Positions 1 through 9,253 are shown, counted from the stretch's first letter. The stretch: 64,000 bases of DNA from Ruminococcaceae bacterium UBA3903 (GCA_002391625.1 DGFJ01000009.1:108369-172368); one strand, 5' to 3'. The notes: a model not told the origin generated them from the sequence alone. Numbers and translations are program-made.

Positions 1-1
1 T

Positions 2-280
2 GGTGAGCAGCAACGTGTGTCCATAGCTCGTGCTTTAGCCAAAAAGCCAAAGCTGCTGCTGTGTGATGAGCCTACAGGGGCCTTGGACTATAATACAGGA
101 AAATCAATTTTAAAGCTGCTGCAGACAACCTGTCAGCGTGACGGTATGACAGTAGTGCTTATTACCCATAACCAAGCTATTACACCTATGGCAAACAGAG
201 TTATTTCCATGAAAAGTGGTAAGGTTATCAGCAACACGGTGTGTGAAAGACCTATGTCTGTGGATGATATAGAGTGGTAA
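2..280 (+). CDS. ABC transporter ATP-binding protein, C-terminal part (cut by window start)
   Basis: Only the last 92 codons are present; the gene begins upstream of the window. The frame opens with GEQQR, the end of an ABC signature (LSGGEQQR), followed by ARAL, then the Walker B segment LLLCDEPTGALD and a switch-loop histidine in LITHN. The GALD form of Walker B and the final region are typical of LolD/MacB-class ATPases that serve FtsX-type permeases. The stop lies 28 bases before the large FtsX-type permease at 309, so the two almost certainly form one exporter. The substrate cannot be read from the sequence. Confidence 0.93.
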   Translation, partial: GEQQRVSIARALAKKPKLLLCDEPTGALDYNTGKSILKLLQTTCQRDGMTVVLITHNQAITPMANRVISMKSGKVISNTVCERPMSVDDIEW

Positions 281-308
281 TAGAAGAACTTAGAAAGCGG
301 GTGGCTGT

Positions 309-3300
309 ATGACAAGCTCTTTATGGAAAAACACCTTACGGGAAATATGGAATACCAAGGCAAGGTTTTTGTCTATTATGGCTATTATTGCCTTGGGAGT
401 TGGCTTTTTCGCAGGGGTAAAGGGTACAAGCCCCGCAATGGTTGCCACAGCAGAACAGTACGCTATGGATCAAGCCCTAATGGATGTTCAGCTGCTTTCC
501 AGTGTGGGCTTTGATGATGAGGATATTAAAGCAATACAGAATATGCCAGATATACAAACAGTAAACGCTGGTTATGTGGCGGATGTTATGGTTGGTGCTG
601 ACAGCGGTGCGAAGGTATACCGTATACATTCAATGGCACAGGATAACAGCACAATTAATAGGCTGGTTGTTACAGATGGTCGTTTGCCTGAGAAAACAGG
701 TGAAATTGTTATAGACGACAGGGATAAGGATTTTTCTGTTGGTGATACCATAAAGGTGAACGAAAAAGCTGGTGATGCTGATGCCTCCACCATGCTTGGC
801 ACACTGGAATATACTGTGGTGGGCAAAGTGGAATCGCCTATGTATGTGGGAATGGACAGGGGTACCGCTACAATTGGTTCTGGTAAGGTGTCCTACTTTG
901 CCTATGCGTTACGCACCGACTTTTCCTATGAACGATATACAGAGGTGTATGTAGCAACAAAATACAGTGACAAGGGTATTTCTCCCTTTAGCGACCAGTA
1001 TGAGGATGGTATAGCACAGGTAAAAAACCAGCTTAAGGACTTGGGAGCAGATAGAATAAATATATTTGACAGTGAAATATTGCAGCCGTCAAGGGAAAAG
1101 CTAGAGGAGGGGATAAAGGAGTATAACTCTAAAAAGTTACAGGCAGAGCAACAGCTAAATGATGCCGAAAAGCAGCTGGCAGATGGTAAGCTTGAATATG
1201 AAAATAAAATAAAGGAGGCACAGCAAGCCTTAGATGACGCACAAAAGCAGATAGAACAAGGTGAAGGCTTGCTGCCGTACTCCATGACCACATATTATGA
1301 GGAGATTTTACAGGCACAGAAAAAGATTAGCGATAGCGAAACACAGCTGACCCTTGGAAAATCTCAGCTACAAACCGCACAAAACCAATATGATACACAG
1401 GTAGCACAGGCACAGGCACAGCTGACAACAGCACAAACTGCATATGACCAGCAGTATTACGAGTTTTATACATATACTAAGCCACAATCAGAATACAAGA
1501 TTAACACATATGAGAATTTGGTTAACAAGGCGACGGTTGCTATTACTCAAATAGAGGAGCGGTTAAAGGACGTAGGTGGTGAGTTAAGTGAGTACTTGTT
1601 AAAACAGCTTGACGATACAAAGCTTATGCTGCAGGGGTATTACCAACAGCTGGAGCAGGGCAGACAACAGCTGGCAGATGGTGAAGAAAAGCTAGCACAG
1701 GCGAAACAGCAGTTGGAACAGGGTGAAATACAGCTGGAGCAGAAAAAGGCTGATGGACAACAGCAGTTAGCGGATGCACAAAACAAGATAGATACAGCTC
1801 AAACAGCTCTAGATGAGGGTAAGGAACAGTTTGAAACGGCAAAAGCCAAGGGCAGACAACAGATAGATGATGCTCAGGTACAGCTGTCGCAGGGTAAGGT
1901 ACAGCTGGAGCAGGGCAGGATAACGCTGGAGCAAAGCAAGGAGCAGGGACAGCAGCAGCTTGATGACGGGCAAAAGCAGCTGGAGGCGGCTCGTGAAAGG
2001 GCTAAAACGGAGCTTGACAACGCTAAGGAACAGATAAACTCTGCACAGGCTAAGCTGGACGCTTTGTCCAACCCACAATGGATTGTTAGTGACAGAAACG
2101 ATGTGTCAGGATTTGGCTCGTTTTATGACGATACACAGCGTGTAGATGCAGTAGCAATGGTGTTTCCACTATTTTTTCTGTTGGTAGCGGTGCTGGTGTG
2201 CTTAACCACTATGACCAGACTGTTGGAGGAACGCAGAACAGAGATAGGCACATTAAAAGCGTTGGGCTATTCACCAGCCTCTATTACGGCTAAGTTTATG
2301 GTGTATGCCGTGACTGCCGGCTTGCTGGGCTGTGTGGTTGGTGTGTGCGTTGGCGTACCTATATTGCCTAATGTTATTTACAACGCTTACAGAATGATGT
2401 ACACCACACCAACGCTAAAAGTGGTAATACCATGGGACTACATATTAATAGGTATGCTGTCAGCTGTTGTGTGTACAGGCGGTGTTGTTTTGTTTGTATG
2501 CCGAAAAAGCCTTAGGGCATTCCCCGCAAAGCTTATGCGTCCAAAATCACCTAAACCAGGTAAGCGTATATTATTAGAACGCATACCATTTATTTGGAGT
2601 CATTTAGGCTTTACATCTAAGGTGACAGCCAGAAATCTGTTTAGATATAAGGCTAGATTTTTAATGACTGTTTTGGGCGTAGCTGGTTGTACAGCCTTGA
2701 TTGTGGCAGCCTTTGGTCTAAAGGATTCTATTAATACAGTTATCGACAAGCAGTTTACTGATGTTTTTAAATATGACGGTATGATAGTACCTCAAACAAA
2801 GGGTGACGCATCACAGCTAGAGGAGCTGTTAAGCTTTGTGGCAGATTACAAGGGTGTAGAAAATACGGTGCTGTTCAACTACTCTATAAATGAAACAAAG
2901 GATAGCAACGGTAATAAGGTGGAGCTTGATGTTTACGTCCCTGAAAGTGCCAGCGCTATGAAAAAAACCATTGACCTGCATACACGTACCACAAAGGAGG
3001 TCGTTCCTTTAACAGATAAGGGTGTGGTTATATCAGAGAAGTTATCTAACCTGCTAAAGCTGTCTGTTGGTGACGCCATAACCTATACACAGGACAATGG
3101 GGATTATACGGCGACTGTTACTGGTATATGTGAAAATTATATTGGTAACTGTATCTTTATGACACCCGATTATTATGAACAGCTATATGGTGACAGCTTA
3201 CAGTTTAACCTGATTATGGAAGCATCAAAGGCTATGACGGACGATGAACAGGATGCCTTTGCCAACGCATTGCTGGAGCGTGATGATGTAATGGCAGCTT

Positions 3301-3749
3301 CCTTTATTGGTAAGAGCATTACTGCTGTTAAGGATATGATGAACAGCTTAAATATTATAGTTTATGTTATGATATTCTGTGCTGGTGCATTGGCATTTGT
3401 GGTGCTGTATAATTTGACTAACATTAATATAGCGGAGCGTACACGAGAGATAGCAACCATAAAGGTGCTGGGCTTTTACAACCGAGAGGTTAGTGCCTAT
3501 GTATATAGGGAAAATATTGTCTTAACAGTAGTGGGTATAGTGGCAGGCTTAGTAATAGGTACTGCTTTGTCGGGCTTTATAGTACAAACCGCTGAGGTAG
3601 ACAGGGTTATGTTTGGCAGAGATATAGGCGTTACGACATATCTGTATGCTATAGGCTTAACAGCGTTGTTTGCTTTACTGGTAAATGGATTTATGTACTT
3701 TAAAATGAAGGTTATCAGTATGGTGGATTCTTTAAAATCTATTGAATAG
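309..3749 (+). CDS. FtsX/MacB-type ABC transporter permease with long extracytoplasmic coiled coil
   Basis: This 1146-residue membrane protein has a transmembrane helix at about 18-38 and a MacB-like periplasm-type domain to about 260. A very long Gln/Lys/Asp/Glu-rich coiled coil (about 265-590) follows, with recurring ADGK-QLEQG-like heptads. Two FtsX domains come after it: about 612-745 (ERRTEIGTLKALG) and about 1010-1140 (ERTREIATIKVLG). The duplicated FtsX halves and the ExxIxxLKxLG motif are family hallmarks. It pairs with the ATPase ending at 280. Such coiled-coil permeases are common in gut Firmicutes and are usually annotated only as ABC permeases; lipid, peptide or cell-wall roles are all possible. 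The low-complexity coil generates long but spurious antisense frames. Confidence 0.92.
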   Translation: MTSSLWKNTLREIWNTKARFLSIMAIIALGVGFFAGVKGTSPAMVATAEQYAMDQALMDVQLLSSVGFDDEDIKAIQNMPDIQTVNAGYVADVMVGADSGAKVYRIHSMAQDNSTINRLVVTDGRLPEKTGEIVIDDRDKDFSVGDTIKVNEKAGDADASTMLGTLEYTVVGKVESPMYVGMDRGTATIGSGKVSYFAYALRTDFSYERYTEVYVATKYSDKGISPFSDQYEDGIAQVKNQLKDLGADRINIFDSEILQPSREKLEEGIKEYNSKKLQAEQQLNDAEKQLADGKLEYENKIKEAQQALDDAQKQIEQGEGLLPYSMTTYYEEILQAQKKISDSETQLTLGKSQLQTAQNQYDTQVAQAQAQLTTAQTAYDQQYYEFYTYTKPQSEYKINTYENLVNKATVAITQIEERLKDVGGELSEYLLKQLDDTKLMLQGYYQQLEQGRQQLADGEEKLAQAKQQLEQGEIQLEQKKADGQQQLADAQNKIDTAQTALDEGKEQFETAKAKGRQQIDDAQVQLSQGKVQLEQGRITLEQSKEQGQQQLDDGQKQLEAARERAKTELDNAKEQINSAQAKLDALSNPQWIVSDRNDVSGFGSFYDDTQRVDAVAMVFPLFFLLVAVLVCLTTMTRLLEERRTEIGTLKALGYSPASITAKFMVYAVTAGLLGCVVGVCVGVPILPNVIYNAYRMMYTTPTLKVVIPWDYILIGMLSAVVCTGGVVLFVCRKSLRAFPAKLMRPKSPKPGKRILLERIPFIWSHLGFTSKVTARNLFRYKARFLMTVLGVAGCTALIVAAFGLKDSINTVIDKQFTDVFKYDGMIVPQTKGDASQLEELLSFVADYKGVENTVLFNYSINETKDSNGNKVELDVYVPESASAMKKTIDLHTRTTKEVVPLTDKGVVISEKLSNLLKLSVGDAITYTQDNGDYTATVTGICENYIGNCIFMTPDYYEQLYGDSLQFNLIMEASKAMTDDEQDAFANALLERDDVMAASFIGKSITAVKDMMNSLNIIVYVMIFCAGALAFVVLYNLTNINIAERTREIATIKVLGFYNREVSAYVYRENIVLTVVGIVAGLVIGTALSGFIVQTAEVDRVMFGRDIGVTTYLYAIGLTALFALLVNGFMYFKMKVISMVDSLKSIE

Positions 3750-3796
3750 TAGTGTATAAACGTACATTGTGTTTAAAAATGAAAGGGGCGAAGGGC

Positions 3797-4297
3797 GTGA
3801 TAAGACTTAGACCGTATAAACAGACAGATGCAGAATATATTTGTAAATGGACTGCAGATGAATATACCTTTGCACAGTGGTGTGCTGATAAATTTACATA
3901 TCCGTTGACGGCAGAACAGCTTCATAGCTATTACCACAGCTATGAAAAGGACAATAAGGGATGGCTAATGACAGCCCTAGACCAAAAGGGCACGCCTGTA
4001 GGTCATCTGTTAATGCGTAGGGCAAATTATCAAAGCAATAGCGTGCATTTAGGCTTTATAATAGTGGACAGTACCCTGCGAGGTAAGGGCTACGGTAAAG
4101 AAATGGTATCACTGGCCGTAAAATACGCTTTTGATATATTGTTGGTTAGGCGTGTTACATTAGGTGTATTTGATAATAACCCTAATGCTCATTATTGTTA
4201 TAAGGCGGCTGGACTGACAGATGAAAAATATGACGAGGGGGTTTTCCCATTTAATGACGAAAAATGGGGTATTTATTATATGGCGATAGAAAGATAA
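3797..4297 (+). CDS. GNAT family N-acetyltransferase
   Basis: The 166-residue product starts MIRLRPYKQTDAE, the usual opening of RimJ/RimL-like acetyltransferases. The acetyl-CoA loop is visible as LRGKGYGKEM (motif A, Q/RxxGxG/A) near residue 95, followed by the FDNNPNAHYCYKAAG segment typical of the family. I chose the GTG at 3797 because AAAGGGG lies about 8 bases upstream and homologues begin with this sequence; longer in-frame starts at 3752 and 3779 exist. The gene follows the permease closely and may be cotranscribed with it. The acceptor (protein N-terminus, antibiotic or metabolite) is not predictable. Confidence 0.88.
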   Translation: MIRLRPYKQTDAEYICKWTADEYTFAQWCADKFTYPLTAEQLHSYYHSYEKDNKGWLMTALDQKGTPVGHLLMRRANYQSNSVHLGFIIVDSTLRGKGYGKEMVSLAVKYAFDILLVRRVTLGVFDNNPNAHYCYKAAGLTDEKYDEGVFPFNDEKWGIYYMAIER

Positions 4298-4342
4298 ATA
4301 CAGCAGCGGTAATATTTTTAATTTAGTGAGGAAGTATGTAAA

Positions 4343-5500
4343 TTGGGTACACAGGTTTCAGATTCTCTAGTAAAAGCAAGGGGTCAGCGACAAGCAAATC
4401 TAGAGCTGATTAGGATAATATCAATGGTAATGATAATTTGTCTGCACGCATTTTTACACGGCGGATTAAGTGACGCTATACCAGAATTTTCTATGAAGTA
4501 CTATTTTTCAGAAGTGGTGCTAAGTGTGGCACAAATTGCAGTAAACTGTTATGTTTTAATTAGTGGGTATTTTCTAATTAATTCTAAATTTCGTATAAAA
4601 AAACTTCTGATTTTGTTGGCAGAGGTGTTTTTCTACTCTGTATTGGCTTATGTGGTTTTTTCCATAAAGGGTGATACGGTAATGGATATAAAAACATTAA
4701 CCAATGTGTTTTTACCAACATTAATGAGAGAATATTGGTTTATAACCACCTATGTGGGCTTGTATGCTATATCTCCGTTCTTAAATATAGGAATAAAGGC
4801 AATGTCAAAGGCACAGCATTTGGGCTGTGTGGTGGTGATGTTTTTGTTGTTGTCAGCGTGGAGCAACATCATGTTTACCTCTAAAACATTGAACACAGGG
4901 GGAGGCTATGGATTTACATGGTTTATATATTTATACATAGTGGCCGCCTATATTAGACTGCACTACAAGCCAAATTACCATATAAAAAAACCCTTAATTA
5001 TATATTTGGTGCTGGCATTGTTAACCCCTGTATGGGATGTGGCAATGGGCCTGTGGTCTAAAACTCCGTCAGCTAATTTTTTAAGTGATGATTTTTTTGC
5101 TAATGGTCACAACGCAATGTATCATTATGATTCCTGCCTTGTGTTCCTGTCATCAGTAGCGTTTTTTGTTTTGTTTATTAACATAAAAATACAGAACAGG
5201 ATTATAAATAAAATTATTATGTTTTTTGCACCCTGTACACTGGGTGTGTATCTAATACACGATAACCCATATGTAAGAGGGTGGCTGTGGAAAACACTAA
5301 ACCTGCCAGCGTATCTGTGGGAGTGGTATTTTATCCCGCTGCTGTTTGTTGAAATTTTAGGCGTTTTTGTGGTTTGCTCTGTAATAGATTTTGTACGGCA
5401 AAAAATGTTTTCTCCTATTAATAAAAGCCGTTGGCTGGATACACTGTGTTGTAAGCTGGAGAGGCTGCCCGATAAAATAAAAGCAAAAGTATTAAAATAA
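4343..5500 (+). CDS. Acyltransferase family 3 membrane protein
   Basis: This 385-residue polytopic protein has the acyltransferase-3 opening: RQANLELIRIISMVMIICLH, with the conserved R/E and histidine of the first helix. About ten hydrophobic helices follow. Members O-acylate sugars of cell-surface polymers, moving acyl groups across the membrane (the WecH/OafA class). The start is TTG at 4343, supported by GTGAGGAAG seven to ten bases upstream; the nearby ATG at 4336 is followed at once by a stop. A perfect terminator hairpin lies about 155 bases after the stop. The acceptor polysaccharide is unknown. Confidence 0.87.
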   Translation: MGTQVSDSLVKARGQRQANLELIRIISMVMIICLHAFLHGGLSDAIPEFSMKYYFSEVVLSVAQIAVNCYVLISGYFLINSKFRIKKLLILLAEVFFYSVLAYVVFSIKGDTVMDIKTLTNVFLPTLMREYWFITTYVGLYAISPFLNIGIKAMSKAQHLGCVVVMFLLLSAWSNIMFTSKTLNTGGGYGFTWFIYLYIVAAYIRLHYKPNYHIKKPLIIYLVLALLTPVWDVAMGLWSKTPSANFLSDDFFANGHNAMYHYDSCLVFLSSVAFFVLFINIKIQNRIINKIIMFFAPCTLGVYLIHDNPYVRGWLWKTLNLPAYLWEWYFIPLLFVEILGVFVVCSVIDFVRQKMFSPINKSRWLDTLCCKLERLPDKIKAKVLK

Positions 5501-5530
5501 TAAAAATCAGTTATATAATTATAGTATAAT

Positions 5531-5550
5531 ATAAGATAAGATAAGATAAG
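5531..5550. repeat. Four tandem copies of ATAAG
   Basis: A perfect 5-base unit is repeated four times in the leaderless intergenic region just after the acyltransferase gene. It is too short to call a functional element, but such units can vary by slippage. Confidence 0.75.
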
Positions 5551-5654
5551 CTTTGTGGATGTATGTGGCTGTGGAGCTGTTCCTAAAAATGTGAAACGAT
5601 GTTCTTTGAATACGCTTACTGTTAGGCGTAATAAATTGACTGTTTGACGAAATG

Positions 5655-5687
5655 TAGCCTACAGTGAAAGCTGTAGGCTATTGTTTT
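5655..5687 (+). terminator. Rho-independent terminator after the acyltransferase gene
   Basis: A perfect 10-bp stem (5655-5664 with 5671-5680, loop TGAAAG) is followed by ATTGTTTT. It would end the transcript that carries the ABC exporter, GNAT and acyltransferase genes. Confidence 0.8.
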
Positions 5688-5915
5688 AGCAGAAATGGAA
5701 GGCATGTCTGTAAATTGGCTTTATAAAGGCTCTCGGTGGATAGCAGGGGTAACCCAAAAATGAAAAAGATATTTAGGGGCAGCATTAAGCTGTCACTTGT
5801 TTTAATGTGCTAAACTTTTCATGAGAAAACATATGTAAAACGTGGTTACAGATGGGATTAAAATTACCATAACCATGTGTTAGTTTGGTATTTTGCTTTA
5901 GGGTTTTATAAAGGG

Positions 5916-5944
5916 TTACATTTAGCTTATTAAAATGATATAAT
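5916..5944 (+). promoter_or_regulatory. Sigma-A-type promoter for the ABC exporter
   Basis: TTACAT at 5916-5921 and TATAAT at 5939-5944 are separated by 17 bases. The pair lies about 30 bases before the ATPase start and downstream of the terminator of the previous unit. Confidence 0.65.
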
Positions 5945-5974
5945 TAACATAAAATATTTACAAAAGGTGATTTA

Positions 5975-6694
5975 ATGATTACATTTGATAAGGTTATAAA
6001 AAAATTTGATACAGTTACAGCAGTGAACAGCTTATCCTTCACCGCTAAAAAAGGAGAAATAGTTGGTTTTATTGGACCTAATGGTTCGGGAAAAACCACA
6101 ACTATAAAGATGCTTACAGGCATTTTGTCACCAGATAGTGGTACTATAAATATCAACGGATACAATATGGCAGCAGATAGCTTGAATGCTAAAATGAGCA
6201 TAGGATACATAGCAGACAACCCAGATATGTTCCTACGTTTAAAGGGAATAGAGTTTTTGTCCTTCATAGCTGATATTTATCATGTAAATCAACAGGAGCG
6301 GATAAAACAAATTGAGAGGCTTGCCGGTGTTTTTGGACTCACAGATTTTTTAAACAGTCAAATGATGTCTTATTCACATGGAATGCGTCAAAAAATGATG
6401 GTCATAGCTGCATTGATACACAATCCAGCAGTATGGATATTAGACGAACCGCTAACGGGATTAGACCCCAAAAGTGCATATCAGCTGAAGCGTATGATGG
6501 TGGAACACGCCAACAGGGGGAACTGTGTGTTCTTTTCCACACATGTATTAGAGGTAGCAGAAAAGCTATGTCACAAGGTTATTATTATACAAAAAGGACA
6601 AAGCCTTTATGATGGCACGCTGGACAATCTAAAAGCTTCTCATCCTAATAAAGAACTGGAAAAAATTTTTTTGGAGTTGACTTGCGATGAATAA
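5975..6694 (+). CDS. ABC transporter ATP-binding protein
   Basis: The 239-residue ATPase has Walker A GPNGSGKTTT near residue 32, a degenerate signature YSHGMRQKM near 132 and Walker B VWILDEPLTGLDP near 155. The switch histidine lies in STHV. It resembles the CcmA/NatA class of exporter ATPases. AAAGGTG lies upstream of the ATG. The end overlaps the start of the permease gene by eight bases, so the two are translationally coupled and form one transporter at the cytoplasmic membrane. The substrate is unknown. Confidence 0.93.
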   Translation: MITFDKVIKKFDTVTAVNSLSFTAKKGEIVGFIGPNGSGKTTTIKMLTGILSPDSGTININGYNMAADSLNAKMSIGYIADNPDMFLRLKGIEFLSFIADIYHVNQQERIKQIERLAGVFGLTDFLNSQMMSYSHGMRQKMMVIAALIHNPAVWILDEPLTGLDPKSAYQLKRMMVEHANRGNCVFFSTHVLEVAEKLCHKVIIIQKGQSLYDGTLDNLKASHPNKELEKIFLELTCDE

Positions 6695-8348
6695 TTTTTT
6701 CAAGCTGGTTAAGATTTTAATAAAGACCACAGAGTTAACCACTGAAGAAAAGAAACGTTCAAAGGTATTTTATATTATATTGGGGGTTGTGGCTGTCTGT
6801 TGTATTATGATACCCGCTGCCATAATCGTAGGGGCAATAACATATGCGTTAACAACCGCAATGGTATCAATGGGTGGTGACAACCAAGGCTTACAGCTGG
6901 TATTACATATTATATCCCTGTTTACTTTTGTGTTTGGGTTAAATGTTATATTTAATGTATTTTACTTTTCAGAGGATTTACAGCATCTTATGCCGTTGCC
7001 TATAAAACCAAGTGTATTGGTGGGTGCTAAGTTCACATATGCCTTACTTAGTGAAAATATAATGCAATTTATTTTAGTAGCAGGTGCTTTTGCAGGATAT
7101 GTATTTGCAACTAAATTAGGCTTTGTTACTGTAATATCAGCCTTTATTGGTGTGATAACATTACCCATTGTACCTTTATCCTACTGTGCTATTATATGTC
7201 TAATAGTTATGTATTGCACAAAATTTATCAAAAGCAAGAACAACGTCAGTAGGGTAACAATAGCGACTGCGTTTATTATACTTGCCTTTCTTATATTTGG
7301 AAGTGGCTGTATTAGAGGATTTGATATAACTGCCGTTATTAATGATTTGTTTGCTGGTGACGGAGGATTTTTCACCGTTATGAACACAATATTGCCACAC
7401 ATCCAATTGCTTGCAAGGGGTGTATCAAACAACGATATTTTATCTCTCTTAGGCTATTTATTAATTAACGGTGTATTTGTATCTGTTTTTCTGTTACTGG
7501 CAAAGATAATGTATTTTAAAGGTGTAGCTGGTGTAACATCAACATCATGTGGAAAGCAAATAAGCCATAAAAAGCTTATTGCAGGTATAAAGGTAAATTC
7601 TCCTTTAAAAAGCTATATAAAAAAAGAGTTTATTATGCTTTTTAAAACTCCAGCCTTCTTTCTTAACTGTGTATCAATTAACCTCCTATTTCCTATAGCA
7701 TTAACAGTGATAATCGTTTTACAACAGGAAACAGGACTGTTTAATCCGTGGATACAGAATTACCAAAGGGGCGACAGCACAACGCATTTTATTATAACAA
7801 TAGGTATTGTGGTGCTGTCATTGCTGTTAACTGCGGTTAACACCATAGCAAGCAGCAGCATTACCAGGGAGGGTAAGCATTTTGCTTTTATGAAGTACAT
7901 ACCGTTAGATATAAAAGCTCAATTAAATGCTAAAGCATTAACTAGCATAATTATTAGCAGTATTGGATTATTAGTTTTTATTTTTGTAGGCTGTATATAT
8001 CTTAATGCCAATTTTTTATCTATTGTAAGCTATATGCTTATTTCCTTGTTATCCGTAGTTTTCATGTCGTATATGGGTCTGTTTATGGACACAATTAACC
8101 CTAAGCTTATATGGGAGGACGAAATAAATGCGTTAAGAGGCAACTATAATGTGTTTTTTAACATGGCGTTATCCATGATAATATCTTTATTAGTTTGCGG
8201 GATTTTTTACATTTTATTTGTCTTTGTTAGCGTTGATGTAACTTTTTTGAGTGCGTCGCTAATAATATTATTAACCGCCACAAGCATATTGTTTTATAAA
8301 ATTTGTACAACTAAAGGTGTTATTAATATAGAAAAAACACAGTTTTAA
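6687..8348 (+). CDS. ABC exporter permease subunit, polytopic membrane protein
   Basis: This 553-residue protein has about twelve hydrophobic segments in two halves (about 25-270 and 310-545) separated by a basic cytoplasmic stretch. It starts inside the end of the ATPase gene and is its obvious partner. The layout matches large two-half ABC-2-like permeases found in Firmicutes and annotated only as putative ABC exporters. Repeated Ser/Gly and few charged residues in the helices fit transport, but nothing identifies the cargo. No convincing terminator is seen right after the stop. Confidence 0.85.
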   Translation: MNNFFKLVKILIKTTELTTEEKKRSKVFYIILGVVAVCCIMIPAAIIVGAITYALTTAMVSMGGDNQGLQLVLHIISLFTFVFGLNVIFNVFYFSEDLQHLMPLPIKPSVLVGAKFTYALLSENIMQFILVAGAFAGYVFATKLGFVTVISAFIGVITLPIVPLSYCAIICLIVMYCTKFIKSKNNVSRVTIATAFIILAFLIFGSGCIRGFDITAVINDLFAGDGGFFTVMNTILPHIQLLARGVSNNDILSLLGYLLINGVFVSVFLLLAKIMYFKGVAGVTSTSCGKQISHKKLIAGIKVNSPLKSYIKKEFIMLFKTPAFFLNCVSINLLFPIALTVIIVLQQETGLFNPWIQNYQRGDSTTHFIITIGIVVLSLLLTAVNTIASSSITREGKHFAFMKYIPLDIKAQLNAKALTSIIISSIGLLVFIFVGCIYLNANFLSIVSYMLISLLSVVFMSYMGLFMDTINPKLIWEDEINALRGNYNVFFNMALSMIISLLVCGIFYILFVFVSVDVTFLSASLIILLTATSILFYKICTTKGVINIEKTQF

Positions 8349-8397
8349 CACGATAGGGTGGAGTGCAACACATTTTAAAACCTTTCCAATGCTTTGT

Positions 8398-8425
8398 ACC
8401 ATTTTATTAGATTGTACATAATATA
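8398..8425 (+). promoter_or_regulatory. Possible sigma-K-like (mother-cell) promoter
   Basis: CATAATATA at 8417-8425 fits the sigma-K minus-10 pattern CATAnnnTA. AC at 8398-8399 lies 17 bases upstream, matching the short minus-35 of sigma-K. The site is 46 bases before the Cys-rich gene. AT-rich DNA yields such matches by chance, so this is only suggestive. Confidence 0.35.
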
Positions 8426-8471
8426 TATTGTATCCACCAATATAGCTTTATAATGAAGGGAGCGATACAAT

Positions 8472-8795
8472 ATGAAGGAGGACTTTTCTCCACTGGACAA
8501 ATCTTATCCATCCTGTAAACCTACAAATCCATGTGACTGTCCCAAAGAAGTAAGTCAAGTAATAGACATGACAACGCCTATAGAGCTGAAACCTACAGTA
8601 ACAGTAGGTAGTATAGAAATAAAGTGCTGCGATGATCCTGTTGTGGAATGTAAAATAGATAAATACTCAAAGTCAATAAAGCTGACCGTTACTCAGAAAC
8701 TAAAGGTTCAAATTCCAATAGCATACAAGATAACTGCAACGACAGAAGACTTTACCGCCAGCTGTGGTAAAGGCTGTGACTGCTTCAAGGGCTAA
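8472..8795 (+). CDS. Small cysteine-rich protein, unknown function
   Basis: The 107-residue product has nine cysteines: two CDC-type pairs near the N-terminus (SCKPTNPCDCP), a CC pair near 58 and a CGKGCDC end. The middle is beta-strand-like (IELKPTVTVGSIEIKC, TVTQKLKVQIPIAYKI) and recalls the strand pattern of SPOCS/DUF3794 modules in spore proteins; I cannot establish homology. No signal peptide or membrane helix is visible. A strong AAGGGAG ribosome site precedes the ATG. A sigma-K-like promoter upstream would fit a coat or exosporium role. The cysteines could instead bind metal. Confidence 0.75.
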   Translation: MKEDFSPLDKSYPSCKPTNPCDCPKEVSQVIDMTTPIELKPTVTVGSIEIKCCDDPVVECKIDKYSKSIKLTVTQKLKVQIPIAYKITATTEDFTASCGKGCDCFKG

Positions 8796-8819
8796 AATTC
8801 TTTAGATTAAATTATTTTA

Positions 8820-8862
8820 ACGCATTTCTCAGTATAATATATTTTATTACTGAGAAATGCGT
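8820..8862. terminator. Perfect 15-bp inverted repeat, probable terminator of the Cys-rich gene
   Basis: Bases 8820-8834 pair perfectly with 8848-8862 around a 13-base AT loop. The repeat starts 25 bases after the stop at 8795. There is no clean T-run on either side (TAAAATAATTT on the minus reading), so termination is likely but not certain. Confidence 0.55.
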
Positions 8863-9077
8863 GGCTAAAATACATTAATTCATGTATAGCACCATAGATG
8901 AATTACGGGGATAGTTTGCCTTACTGCATTGTGGGATAAGCTATATTTCGCAAGAACCATCTGAGAGCTTATTATAATTCTATTACAAAGCCCACTATTT
9001 ATATGCTTTAGGCTAAGGGGATAAATGGGCGGTATTATGGCAATAATCAAGGTGTAATACGAATATGGTGTACAACT

Positions 9078-9099
9078 AAAAAAACATTAATGTTTTTTT
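9078..9099. repeat. 22-base perfect palindrome (A7-CATTAATG-T7)
   Basis: Seven A, then CATTAATG, then seven T, directly upstream of the tRNA promoter. The core AACATTAATGTT recurs at 63884-63901. It may be a weak terminator or an operator-like site; its role is unknown. Confidence 0.6.
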
Positions 9100-9108
9100 G
9101 CAAAACGG

Positions 9109-9137
9109 TTGACAATACTGTGCTAACGTGTTATTAT
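9109..9137 (+). promoter_or_regulatory. Sigma-A promoter of tRNA-Met
   Basis: A consensus TTGACA (9109-9114) and TATTAT (9132-9137) are separated by exactly 17 bases and end 35 bases before the tRNA. This is one of the best promoters in the window. Confidence 0.85.
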
Positions 9138-9172
9138 AAGTGAGTTCTCATACGGGAACACAAACAAAATAT

Positions 9173-9248
<76 letters not shown>

Positions 9249-9253
9249 CAAAG

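Larger units (their letters stand above)
5501..5974. other. Intergenic region between acyltransferase and ABC exporter
   Basis: This 474-base stretch holds four tandem ATAAG units (5531-5550), a strong terminator (5655-5687) and a promoter for the following exporter (5916-5944). A 17-codon frame at 5760-5813 begins MKKIFRGSIKLSL behind a weak AGGGGT and then stops. It looks like the start of a lost signal peptide, but nothing downstream in that frame supports a gene. Confidence 0.6.
8796..9172. other. Intergenic region before tRNA-Met
   Basis: It contains a 15-bp inverted repeat (8820-8862), an AT palindrome (9078-9099) and the tRNA promoter (9109-9137). I see no coding frame of any merit on either strand. 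Confidence 0.6.

Noticed and set aside
1809..2078. Long antisense frames inside the coiled-coil region of the permease
   Set aside because: They arise from the repetitive Gln/Lys codons of the real gene and have no start signals.
5760..5813. 17-codon frame MKKIFRGSIKLSL resembling a signal peptide start
   Set aside because: It stops at once, the ribosome site is weak, and no continuation is found in other frames.
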